From Paramacrobiotus metropolitanus (Eukaryota > Tardigrada > Eutardigrada > Parachela > Macrobiotidae): a DNA stretch of 64,000 nt. The position numbers and the translations under genes are program-made. The notes under the pieces were generated by a model. The model ran no database searches and was not told the DNA's origin. It saw only the letters and a program-made list of their open reading frames with translations. The DNA lies in NCBI RefSeq assembly GCF_019649055.1, contig NW_026570331.1, forward strand, positions 186,001 through 250,000, in the 5' to 3' direction. Shown one piece after another: positions 1 to 10,389 of this stretch; position 1 is the first letter of the stretch; every line of letters starts with the position of its first letter.

Positions 1-71
1 TTTGCTTTCTTTGCCTAACCAATCCCTCGCTGTCCCGTTAATCATTACCTAACAGTGCATGGTTTATACAG

Positions 72-2425
72 GCTTTCGCCGGCGCCGAGACCCTTTCCGA
101 TCGCTATTGCATCGCTAGCGGCGGAAAACAGACCAAAATCTTCTCGCCACAGGATATTCTTGTATGCAGCGGTGGTCAGAATCGGAATCACTGGTAAGTG
201 GCAGGCTGCTACAGACAGCCAACAAAATACAAAAAAAATTAAAATTATTACCAGGAACGAAATACGCTTGGTTGTTTTCAGCCAAGGAAATCGAGCTCGT
301 GCTCCGTACGTTATGGCGGTTAGCGATGGAATCGTGTCGGGCGGAGACTATCAGAGCGGATCGGGCTGTCTACCGTACACAGCCTACACGGCCGCAGCTG
401 TTGCCAGTACGTCCACCAGTCAGTGCCAGTCGAAGTGTACTACAGATCTGGATTACTTGCAAGACCGATCCTACGGTAAGCCAGTTATATTTCAATGAGA
501 ATTCCGAACGCATAGCAGTTAGATTCGATATACTGCCTAGAATGACCTTTCCAGACAGTACCGTAAAATCCTGAGTTTTGTTTGTTTGTTTGTTTAATGG
601 GCTTATAATGTCTGCGACGATCAGGTGTAACCTGCGCGAGGCCGAAGACTGCTCTCATCGGAAAAGGCGTTCGCCTAGCGAAAGCCTTGCACAAAAGAAA
701 AAAAACCGTAAACACTAACAATTCAGAGTACTCTGTAGTTCAGAGGTAGCAGCGATTATCAAAATGAATAAAACGTTTAGTCCATTTTGAGTCCATCCAT
801 TTTACGGCAGTTAGTGATGTATCAAAGCAACGGATCGTTGCGTACGACTCTTCCGAGAGTAGTGTTAGCACACTTTGACGATCTTTGCATTCCGGACATT
901 TTTACACAATTTAATCATATTAAATTTTGTAAAAATGTCCGGAATGCAAAGATCGTCAAAGTCTGCTAACTACTCAGGATTTTACGGGTCCATATTATGG
1001 ATTCGCGTACCTACACCAGAGGCACGGTATTCTCCGCGTTGTTCCACATGACAAAACTTTTCAAAATTGATTTTGCGATAATTAGCGCTGTATACGAAGT
1101 TGCACTCGAGATTACTGAAAAAGATATCAGGTTTTTTTAATGCGGAGCAACGCAGATACCTGGTGTCCGGTACGCGATACCGTATTGAGAAAGTGTACGG
1201 CATGCGATAAGCGTCGAGGTATTACGCGTACTGAAACGCTGCTGCCCGAGCTGGAATCACTCATTCAGCTCTTCGATTAATTTAATAATTTTTAGCGTGT
1301 CTTATAACAGTAATTTGGCAATAGGGTCCTCGTGGTACGAAATGGGAAACATTTTTAACAATTACTATAACGTGGTCGGAGGCGGCGCTGCGGCCTCCGT
1401 CAACAACGAAACGGTGGTCCGGCAGATACAGTACGAGCTGATGACACGCGGGCCGCTGACAGTGCAGATGAAGATCTACAACGACTTCTTCGCTTACAGC
1501 TCAGGTGAACCAGTCGATCAGTGTGGCACTTCATTTCGCGTAAAACCGTTCGTCCTTTGTAGGAGTATATCAACACGTTACCGGCGGCTTTGCGGGAAAC
1601 CACGCTATGAAGCTGATTGGCTGGGGAACGGAGAACAGCACCGATTACTGGCTGATCGTCAATTCCTGGGGTCCGAACTGGGGCATGAACGGTATGGTCA
1701 AGATCCTGCGCGGTGTGAATCATCTGGACATTGAGGAATACCTGGTCACCGGGATGGTGGATCCCGGTTTAACCGCGACAGTGGACACCTCTACGTGCAG
1801 CTTGACCCAGTGCCAAGGACGGCTAGATTTTGCCTTGGCGGCCAGCAATGTTTGCTCCACCAGCTATTGTGCCTGCTACCGTTTCACATGGAAGTGGAAC
1901 GAAACAAACAATAACTGGGACAAAACACAGACTCCGCAAGTGGTCAGCTGCGAGGAGGGGCAAGCTTTTGATGCGTCGGGTACGGTTTTGGAATGTGTCG
2001 ATAAAAATTTGTTACCGGCTTGCCACACACCAACGCTGGCTCCAACAACCAGCGAAGTGCCATCAACAACAACAACGACGACGACAGAAGAGCCAACGAG
2101 GACAACCTCTTCGTCAACCACCACAACGACGACGACAGAAGAGCCAATGACGACAACAACCACGACGACGACGACTACTACAACACCGACCACCACAACA
2201 CCAACAACTGTACGCACGTCCACACCCAGCACAACCGTAACGCCGGATACAACAAGTTCCACAGCCGCCCCGACGAAATCCATTACAACGAAGACGACTA
2301 CAAGCGTATCCACTAGGAAACCCACCACAACTGTCACGACGAGAAAACCCACAACGAAAGCTAAGACCACTACCAAACTTCCGACTACCAGACGAAAAGC
2401 AAAAGGGTCTCTACAACGCCGGTAA
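72..2425 (+). CDS. Cathepsin B-like cysteine peptidase with CBM14-like domain and Thr-rich tail (5' part outside window)
   Basis: Papain-family (C1A) peptidase of cathepsin B type, probably secreted or lysosomal. Exons by splice consensus and comparison with the complete paralogue at 19278-21416: 72-193, 282-475, 1325-1504, 1563-2425; together 1359 nt with no stop before the last codon (452 residues). The exon with the signal peptide and catalytic Cys lies upstream of base 1. Visible landmarks are AFAGAETLSDRYC just after the active-site Cys, the catalytic His in GNHAMKLIGWG and the Asn in NSWG. The cathepsin B occluding loop with its two His residues is missing: GCLPYTAYTAAA runs quickly to QCQSKC. 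After the peptidase comes a Cys-rich segment (CSLTQC, CSTSYCACY, SCEEGQAFD, LPAC) resembling a peritrophin-A/CBM14 chitin-binding domain, then about 120 residues rich in Thr that look like a heavily O-glycosylated stalk. The paralogue lacks that tail. Substrate is unknown. Confidence 0.88.
864..970. repeat. Near-perfect 52-bp inverted repeat with 3-base loop
   Basis: Arms 864-915 and 919-970 are reverse complements with two mismatches and a three-base centre. Pairing can be extended outward with a small gap. The hairpin sits in the 849-base intron of the cathepsin gene (476-1324), so it is transcribed and should fold into a long duplex RNA. It could be a small foldback transposon or a hairpin RNA precursor. 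No open frame crosses it that makes sense as protein. Confidence 0.85.
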
Positions 2426-2856
2426 ATTCCTTACTGTAGCGACTGGTATTCAACGTTGGTGTAATACTATCATTACTATACACCTACTGCTTTACCGTGA
2501 ACTTGAAATTTTTGCTTAAAGGGTGTCCTATAATGTATTCAATCTCAACGCTGTTGCATAGAATGATTATGCGATGTGAACTCTTGGATATTGAACGATT
2601 CCACTGTCATTCACATAAAATAATCAATTAAAATTTAGAAAGTTCTGCAATACGCTACTGCGAGTAAATGTATTGGAAACGTGCACGTGCAATGTATGCA
2701 TTGTGTTGTCACCATGTGAATAAAGTGACATACACAGTACCATTCCAATTCCCCAAAAATAAATTTTAATTTCACTTCTCAAAACCCTTCCCATTCCATG
2801 GTTGCACACACTGATTTTAACATGACAATTATCCTCAGTGTTTCTCATTTTGTCCG
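2426..2856. other. Convergent intergenic spacer
   Basis: AT-rich spacer between the 3' ends of the plus-strand cathepsin gene and the minus-strand receptor-like gene. AATAA-like and ATAAAA tracts near 2616-2625 could serve as polyadenylation signals. Nothing else recognised. Confidence 0.5.
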
Positions 2857-5521
2857 TTAGCAAGTTCCCTTCCACCACTTTTCGTACAGGGCGGCAATGG
2901 AACCATCGGCTTTCAGCTCCTCAATCAGGCGAGATAATGTCAATTTCCACGGAGACGACAGCGGAAGAGCCAGGCTGCTACCTAAACAGTTTACCGCACT
3001 CGATTTTATTCTGTTAGTTTCTTAGTGGAATTGAGTACACAAGAATAACCAATAGGGCGGAAGCAAACTGCCACTGTCGAAAGCATAACCAAGCAAGTAT
3101 GGGTTTAGTCAAATATTAGAAATAGTATTCAATAATCCATTTATAAATAATTTAGCCACATCCGGAATAAAGAATAGGCTTAGTTTTTGTGGAAATCACA
3201 GTGCCCCATCGGTAATTTATCTTGTATTTTAAAAGGGCAAAGTCGATGAACAAGTAAAGCTGCCGCTAGTACTATCGGCACAGTACAATTTGTAGATCCT
3301 AATGCATTCACAGAAAAATTCCTACAGTGTTATTACTGCGATTATTGCTAGCAGTGTACCTTTCACGGTGGAATTCCAGCGTTCACCAAAACCGATAACC
3401 ATAGTATCGCAGGCACGGCCCATGACCTTTACAGATGCAATGAAAAAGCAAGAGAAATTAACAAACTATGCAAGCAGATAGCAGATTCGTTTTCCGTACA
3501 ATTATTCGAAATAGCAACGACGTACGAGATGCTCTTTTGTAGCCATTTCGAATACAATAACTACTTTTTAACCAAAACGTTTTATGTTTTATAAGTGCCA
3601 TATGATGTGCTTCAGATACTACGTACTGCGTAGTTTGTGTACGACAGTACGAGCACAATCGTACAGTACGATACGAGTATTTAATTTACTGCTTAAAAAT
3701 ATATAATCCCTACGTCTATAAAATGCAATGCTCGTTCCCAAAAACGACAATGATGTGTCTAACAAATGATGATGATGGATAACTATGATGTGGATAACTA
3801 TTAATTCTACATATAAGACTTCCGTACGTAATTTTAGTATGTAATAATTACAACCTTTGAAGTGGCACTGTGATGCCGTTAACTTACATATTCCGCCGCT
3901 AGCTTCTCCATGATAAAAGCGAACGTCCCATTGTAATTCTGAACGCGCTCGATGCCTTTCTCGTAATCATTCACAAACGACTGCTCTGGATGGGCTTCCA
4001 TGAATGCCCACATTCTTTTGAAAGGTTCAGCTTGGCTGTTTTTGAAGAAATGGCTTGTTGAGCCACCGGCGACGATCCCATATTGTATGGCCGTTTGTCT
4101 CGACAGTTCGTACACGTTTGCGAAAGGAACTGCCGCCACAAACACAGTACTCATTATTTAATCGTCTTAAATAACACCTTGTAACAAGAGCTCGGTCGGA
4201 GGAAATTTCATCTGTTTCATTTTTTTTACATTTTAACCATTGCTAACTCTAAGTTACCTTATATGGTTCTAGTGTGTTTATAATCATATACAAGTTCCCT
4301 TCCACCACTTTTCGTACAGGGCGGCAATGAAACCATGCACTCGTATGCATTTACTTAGTAATTTTCCTTCCGCGTCTACTTGTGGTTTCTTGTAGAGAAT
4401 GGCGAGGCCATGATCAAAAAGCGGCGGAGTAAAATCAACAACTTCGGTTCGTTCTTTCGTTACAGGAAAAGACGCCAAAGCAAGGTCTGCTTTCTGTTAA
4501 TCAGCGATCATTAATTGTTTATAGTTGTAGTCCATCTTTTGTTTTTGCTAGTATTGACGGAAATTTTCTTACCTCCTTTATCAGTTCGCCGATCATTCCC
4601 GTCCACCCACCTACTGAAAGTAGAATACAGAGCTTTAACTTGCAGCCGGTCAGATGAAATTAGCTTTTTCGTTTAAAGATCACTATGTCGATAATATCAA
4701 TGTGTAAATTATAGCACTATTCTAAGCTGTTTTGAATTTTCCAGTTTTAGACATTGGTGGCGATTGTCCAAACCTTCATCTTTCTGAAAAAAAGCAAAAC
4801 TAGGTAGTGTCAGAAAAGCAAACGCGTATACACACTACGTCGCATATCCAAATTTCAATTTGCATTGACTAATAATCCAGATTAATTCATAAAAGTTATT
4901 CTTTTGAATATTTCTAATTAATTATCAGTATGAAGGTATCCTTTTTTAAGCATTTAATTCAAGTTACACTGGCTGACGTACGATGCCGTATTGGTTGTCG
5001 TAGATTAAATGAAGTTCATAGCGGAAATTTCCCTTTTCCGCCAGTGCTTTCAGCAGATCCACAAGAAAACCTTGAACTTGAGTATTTTTGTACGAGTACG
5101 AATTTGGAGTGCTGTCTTCCGTCTCGTTAACTGGAATGCAGCTGCTAAGAAGTGAATGGTCGCCGCAACGAAACAAATACGGTTTTTCCTGTAACACAAC
5201 TAGATTACGCATTCCCCAAATTTTGCAGCATCTGGGAATTTTAAATTCTTTAATCAGCTCAAAATCATTAGAAAGGCATACTTCTATATGTGAAACGTAA
5301 TCGTGAAGTGCGTAAAATAACACCTAAAGCGCTTACGCTTTACCGGTTTATCGGGAACGGTAAACTGAAATTTTACTATATTTTGTACTTGCCAAAATGG
5401 TCGTAATAACAAGAGGTTTGTCGTTTGCTGGTGATCCCTGGCTACTCTCTGCATGGACCCCGGCTGTGTATATACAGAAAGCGATCCACAGTAATCGAGA
5501 AAAAACAAGGCAAGCGGACAT
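2857..5521 (-). CDS. Secreted pore-less ionotropic glutamate receptor ligand-binding protein
   Basis: Seven minus-strand exons: 5521-5389, 5199-4978, 4613-4573, 4493-4355, 4129-3888, 3426-3360 and 2981-2857. They sum to 969 nt, giving 322 residues in a single open frame. An N-terminal hydrophobic signal peptide (MSACLVFSRLLWIAFCIYTA) is followed directly by S1: GFLVDLLKALAEKGNF, GGWTGMIGELI, ADLALASFPVTKERTEVVDF. S2 follows: YELSRQTAIQYG, GGSTSHFF, FAFIMEKLAAEY, and the closing ALYEKWWKG. The expected ligand contacts are present: Arg in KERTEVVDF, Thr in GGST, Glu in FIMEK. In channel subunits about 150 residues with M1, the re-entrant loop and M3 separate S1 from S2; here GKLL joins IPFANVYEL across a 225-base intron with no room for them. 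The amino-terminal domain and M4 are also absent. Inference: a soluble, secreted amino-acid-binding protein derived from an AMPA/kainate-like subunit. Confidence 0.82.
4290..4345 (-). repeat. In-frame partial copy of the gene's last exon inside intron 4
   Basis: About 45 bases match the end of the last exon (2860-2905) almost perfectly and encode FIAALYEKWWKGTC followed by a stop two codons later. The copy lies just past the exon 4 donor at 4354 and is in the same frame as exon 4. If the intron is retained, the transcript would give an S1-only protein that keeps the normal C-terminal motif. Confidence 0.75.
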
Positions 5522-6089
5522 TTTCTTGCTTAAAATGGTTAGCAATACTATAATTATGCTGTTGCCTTCTTCTGTTTATGCAGAAATACGCATATTTACA
5601 TCCATATCACACATCACATTCACATCGCCGCAACCCTGACCGCAGCTTTTGTATAATTGTAATTATTGCCAGAGACTGCTGTACATGAACGTACGTAGTG
5701 TTTGCAATTTCTTTATCGTCGGAATCAAATTTTCTTCGATTTTGATCGCATGATTCCCATCTGATCATCAACATACCGGCAATTCTTCGAAAATCAATTT
5801 GTACAACTTGTGCTGTCTTACTTGTGCAATTTCGCCGGTTATGAGGAACGACAACCGTGTTCTTACAGTTGCAGCTGTATTAGTTGCTATGTAAAGGTCA
5901 ACCCAGTGGAGAAACCCATTCAGAAGCAATCAAACACAATTAACCAAAATTCGGATCTTGCATTGGCCGCTTCAAACTCCGTCCGGCATTCGAAAGCGGT
6001 TTCTTTCGTCGCTCCGGTTCGACTTCCTTTGTCAGTAGCTCCAAAAATTCCGTTTTCGTTGATTCCTTTGTCTTTTAGTTCATTTGTCT
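5522..6089. other. Upstream region of the receptor-like gene, shared with its paralogue
   Basis: Probable promoter and 5' region of the minus-strand gene. Parts of 5640-5860 can be aligned with 14060-14320 upstream of the pseudogene (for example the GATCGCAT...CTGATCATC stretch), so the duplication included upstream DNA. No clear TATA box was picked out. Plus-strand open frames here have no recognisable domain. Confidence 0.45.
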
Positions 6090-6341
6090 TTAATCCCTTC
6101 GTCGGCGACTGTGTCTCGCTTTCACCTGCAGCTGTAAATCCAAGGTGGAACCCATTTTCCGTCGGACGAATTGCTCAGCTGGGGATGCTCTGGTCGATGC
6201 GCGTGGGAAACGCCCATAGCGTCCTAGGAAATGGCGAAGAGCAACTCGAAGCGACTTTTCGTCCTCTGGCCGTTTGGCGATACCGCCCTTACCGAATTTG
6301 CACGGACCGTTCTGCTGCGACTGTGGCTGTCCAGGAACCAC
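6090..6341 (-). mobile_element. Fragment of an LTR-retrotransposon integrase
   Basis: An 83-residue minus-strand frame contains LRVALRHFLGRYGRFPRAST followed by ASPAEQFVRRKMGSTLDLQL. This has the layout of the end of a retroviral-type integrase core in Ty3/gypsy-like elements (L..FL..YR..P...T..SPAE...GR...T.LDL). No reverse transcriptase, protease or terminal repeats are visible, and the frame stops soon after, so this is a short decayed remnant. The neighbouring plus-strand frame is its shadow. Confidence 0.5.
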
Positions 6342-6617
6342 CGTAAGCGAGACTTAGCGAGTGCATTTTCCTAGTTATGCCCTACAGATCGATTAACAAA
6401 ATGAACGGCTAAGATGGATGCAGCTCTAGGGTAGGCATTTTTGCCGGTGAACAACAACAGATGCCTGAAACGACACAAACTGGCACCCTAACGATGATAA
6501 ATGCCTAACGAAATTCGCATCACGGCCGCGTTAAAGCAATCTGCAATCCAAACTGGACGACGTTACCGAAGCATAATGTTGCATAAGACCTGCTTAAACT
6601 TCTCCACGGTAATGCTG
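6342..6617. other. Gene-free stretch before the direct-repeat element
   Basis: No coding sequence or repeat recognised. It contains no trace of the last part of the receptor pseudogene's final exon, which should have been near here had the inserted element not removed it. Confidence 0.4.
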
Positions 6618-8084
6618 TTGTCATAGGTAGTGCTACCTATATCCTATAGATCTACAATATGGGGAAACATGGGGTGTCCCTAAATAATACCTTTTATTCA
6701 TAAATGGGAGAAAATACATAAAAATGGATAATTCAAGATCAAAGACACTGATATTCCAGTAGAAAATCCATTAACAGGGGCACTTCCATAGCTAATCGCC
6801 ATCATGGGCGGTTACAGTATACACCGTGACACATGCCCCTCCTCCCAACAAGGGCTGCCCTCAGCCCGTGAGAAAACAAAGCACAAAGAGTATCAGATGC
6901 TCTTAACAAAAACTGATCAAAAAAAGGGTATCGCTTCTTTCGGGCAAGTATGTGCGTCCTACTGGCATCCTACTAGGACGATGGTGGCTGGTAGCAGGAC
7001 GGTGTCAAGGGCCTCTTGTGGCCCTTTTACAGTGCCGCTGACAGACGGCACCTTATCCGGATCCTTCCACACCCTGCACCACGCAGGCGCAGTTTCCACG
7101 TCCGCCATGGGCGTTGCAGGAATATTCCGCATCGTGGTCGAGCTTCCGAGGAGGAGGCGGTTCCACTCCGCCTTGGCCTCCTCCGAAATCGGAGGGATTT
7201 GGCTTCCGTAAGCAGCAGTAAATCTCCGGGTTACTGCTGCAGGGCGTTTTTTGTCACAGTCGCCCCTCGAGCAACAGTCGGTGTTGCCCTCGCATGGGGG
7301 CGGATATAAGGTTGGAAACGTACTGACCTGCCAGCAGCTGTCCGTTGAAGCTCCGCTGCCAAATCAAGCGTCCGGAAATCCGTGAATGGTACACTGACAG
7401 GTACCATTTTCAATCCAGGTGAATGGATGATGCAGTCGGTTCTGGCTATGACACTGTCAGAAATGTCATCTGTTTCAGCCGGAGGCCAGGCAGAAATGGC
7501 TTCCTCTGACATTGTTGCCGGCAAGATAATCAGACGGCCCTGACTACCGCGGCTCTCCGGCACCACAGGTTGCTTTGGGCCGGTCTGCTGCAGTAAACCT
7601 GCGCGGTAAATGGCACCAGATGCCATTGCAGACACAACTGTGCTCTGCAGGGGCTGGGGTGGAGATGTGCGCTTAGCACGTTGTGGCGAAACAGGGAAAT
7701 ACCCTGTTGTTACTTGCTTCGCGCAATGAGTGGAAACAGGACTTGAAGGGGTTGCGCTAGTCTGCATTTCCTGAAGAAGCGCTCGACTTCTTTCAGCCAC
7801 CCTTTTATAGAAATTCCGTTCTCGCTCGAATTGAGTTGCGGCCGCCTTGTAGTGCTCTTTCTCTTTTCCAAGAGCTGCCAGCTCTTTTTTCCTGCGTCCA
7901 TCCACAGGCAGAATAACCATCATATGCGGCCGCATGCCGCTTCGTTGCTTCAGGAACCGACTGAAACCCTGTCGGCGTCGGCGACCCAAATTCGGCTGGG
8001 GCAAAACCACAGCCACCGTCAGGTTGGCACATTGTTCTGACCAGGAGCGCCATTTGTCATAGGTAGTGCTACCTATATCCTATA
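6618..8084. mobile_element. Unclassified 1.47-kb insertion bounded by 31-bp direct repeats
   Basis: The same 31 bases occur at 6618-6648 and 8054-8084, each holding the palindrome ATAGGTAGTGCTACCTAT. The segment between is more GC-rich than the surroundings and carries a minus-strand frame with a coiled coil (7231-8016), then a further frame down to about 6955. The right repeat abuts the truncated last exon of the receptor pseudogene at the codons for SSPW, so insertion cut that exon. The repeats could be a target duplication, very short terminal repeats or products of a rearrangement. No transposase or polymerase was recognised. Confidence 0.5.
7231..8016 (-). CDS. Coiled-coil ORF of the inserted element (likely partial)
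   Basis: Minus-strand frame of about 260 codons, open back to the right-hand direct repeat with no clear ATG start; the first internal Met is in SGMRPHMM. It contains a basic patch (GRRRRQGF), then a charged helix (KKELAALGKEKEHYKAAATQ and onward) predicted to form a coiled coil, then a Pro/Ser/Gln-rich region. The overall character recalls a gag-like or ORF1 protein of a retroelement, but no zinc knuckle or RRM is visible. Function unknown; probably mobile-element coding. Confidence 0.4.
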   Translation of the reverse strand: MAVVLPQPNLGRRRRQGFSRFLKQRSGMRPHMMVILPVDGRRKKELAALGKEKEHYKAAATQFERERNFYKRVAERSRALLQEMQTSATPSSPVSTHCAKQVTTGYFPVSPQRAKRTSPPQPLQSTVVSAMASGAIYRAGLLQQTGPKQPVVPESRGSQGRLIILPATMSEEAISAWPPAETDDISDSVIARTDCIIHSPGLKMVPVSVPFTDFRTLDLAAELQRTAAGRSVRFQPYIRPHARATPTVARGATVTKNALQQ

Positions 8085-10389
8085 CCTATAGTCCACGGAG
8101 AAGACAGCGGAAGGGCCAGGCTGCTACCTACACAATGTACAGCAATCGACTTATTTATCGCGATTTTTTTTTGAGTGCTAAGGACTGTCCTAAACAAAAG
8201 TAATCATTGTTGCGAAAACCAATAAAGCTAGACCGATAGCATAACAAAGTGCATACGGGCTTGATCAAACATTGCCATTACACTCCTTTCATAATTATTT
8301 AATAACCTTCACAAATAATGGATAGGCCTAGTTTTCGTGGAACTCGAAGCACTTCTCGATAACTCATCTTATAAAAGGGCAAATTGGTAATCAAGCTAAG
8401 TTGCCACTAGTTGTGCATTGTATGAGTACCGTACATACTGCTGGTAACTGCTACTGCATTATACTGTACAGTACATTAGTAAAGTGTTAATACTTCGATT
8501 ATTGTTAGCAATGTACCTTTTATGATGGAATTCCAGTTTTCACCAAACCCGATAACCATAGTATCGCATGCGCGGCCCGTAGTCTTTACCGATGCATTAA
8601 AAAGAAAGAGAAAAAACAAAATTTAGGAGCTGGTAAATAACGTATAGAAGTATTTACAGTATATCAAATAACATTTTTATAATCAGTAAGTTTTATCTGT
8701 GCCGTTACATGATGATCGTAAAGTCGTAAATATTAAGTATCTGTACGTTGTGCAAACACAGGAACAGAAAAAGTACTGACACATAAAATTCATGCACCAT
8801 ACTTCTGTAGCAGAGTGAAATTTCCTTACTCAAAATACGACAATGTTTCTAGTTACTATTAATTATAATATAAGCGTAATATAATTTTAATATGTGTAAG
8901 TACACGTCACCACTATTACAACGTTACGATGATGCTGTTGACTTACATGTTCCGCCGCTAGCTTATCCATGATAAAAGCGAAACTCCCATTCCGAACCTG
9001 AACTCGCCGAATGCCCTGCTCGTATTCATCCAAAAATGACTGCCCTGGATGGGCATTCATGGATGTCCACATTCTTTTGTATGGTTCAGCTTGGCTGTTA
9101 TTGAAAAAATTCCATGTTGCGCCACCTTCAGTGATCCCATATGTGATGGCCGTTTGTTTCGACAGTTCGTCCGCGTTGGCGAAAGGAACTGCCGCCGCCG
9201 ATTATCAACAAGCGCAATATTGGTTAATAATCCGTGCTTAGAACAGTGCATTATAGCACTGATCGCAAGATAGGATCGAAAATAATTAATTAATTATACA
9301 ACATCTCGTTAGTTAAGCCTACAGGAGAGTCTTATTTTCAGGGTTGCTATTCAAAATTTTCCAAACAATTTAAAAAAAAAACTTACTTATTAATTTTTAA
9401 AAATGTTTTAACTTAGGTTAGCCAGTAATTCGGATACGCTTAGGTATATGAACTTACGTAGTAATTTCCCTTCCGCATTTACTGTTGGTTTCTTGTAGAG
9501 AATGGCGAGGCCATTATCCAAAAATGGTGAGGTAAAATCAACAACTTCGGTTCTTTCTTCCGTTACAGTAAAAGGCGCCAAAGCAAGGTCAGCTTTCTAG
9601 AAATCGGAGATCAATACTTTTTATCGTTGCAGTTCATCTTCTTTGGTGATATCGTGGGGCATTTTCTTACCTTCCTTATCAGTTCACTTATCAATCCCGT
9701 CTATCCCACTGAAAGTGCAATTTCAGTTGCAGTTGGCCGGAAACTCGCTATTTAGATTTTCCGGTATTTATATCGATAATTTAACTGTGTAAAAGATATA
9801 GAAGATATAGCACTATTAGTGCTGTTCTTGTACGAGTGTTTTCCAGTTCAGTAAATGCAGGCGGTAGTCCGTACCTCCATGTTTCTGTAAAAAGCAAACC
9901 TTGATAGTATCAGCATGAAAAATGCAATATATGTGGCATAAATAAATTACATTATGTATGTCAGTATGTGTAGGTTTAGGGTGTGTGCGCATACCCTAAT
10001 AATAATGTCTCTAATACTTGGCAATATTTACTAATTTTATACGCAAGCAGAAGCCGCGACCAATTGATTTCTTAAGCATTTAATTTGCAATTGCTTTACT
10101 CGGTAAAGTGAAATCGCTGACGTACGATGCCGTAGGCAAAATGCCGTTTGAGACCTCTGTCGTTGACTAAACGGATCGCATAGCGGAAATTTCCTTTGTC
10201 GGCAAGCGCTTTCAGCAGATCCACAAGAAAGCCTTGAATATACTTAAGTATTTGGACTCCCTCTTTCGGTTTCATTAACTGGAATATAGTTACTGGGAAT
10301 CGAATAGTCGTCGCACTCTATCACGTACGGCGTTTCCTGTAAGCAACATTTTATCACATATTCTAAAATTGTTTGTACTTTTATTGGTC

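Noticed and set aside
55-574. Long plus-strand frames 55-498 and 164-574
   Set aside because: They run through an intron between two cathepsin exons and cross their splice sites; only parts of them are real exons in other phases.
1876-2376. Minus-strand Val-rich 166-codon frame
   Set aside because: It is the antisense shadow of the Thr-rich ACN-repeat tail; Val-rich antisense frames are expected there.
6804-7309. Plus-strand frames in the direct-repeat element
   Set aside because: Antisense to the better minus-strand coding frames of the same element; no domain.
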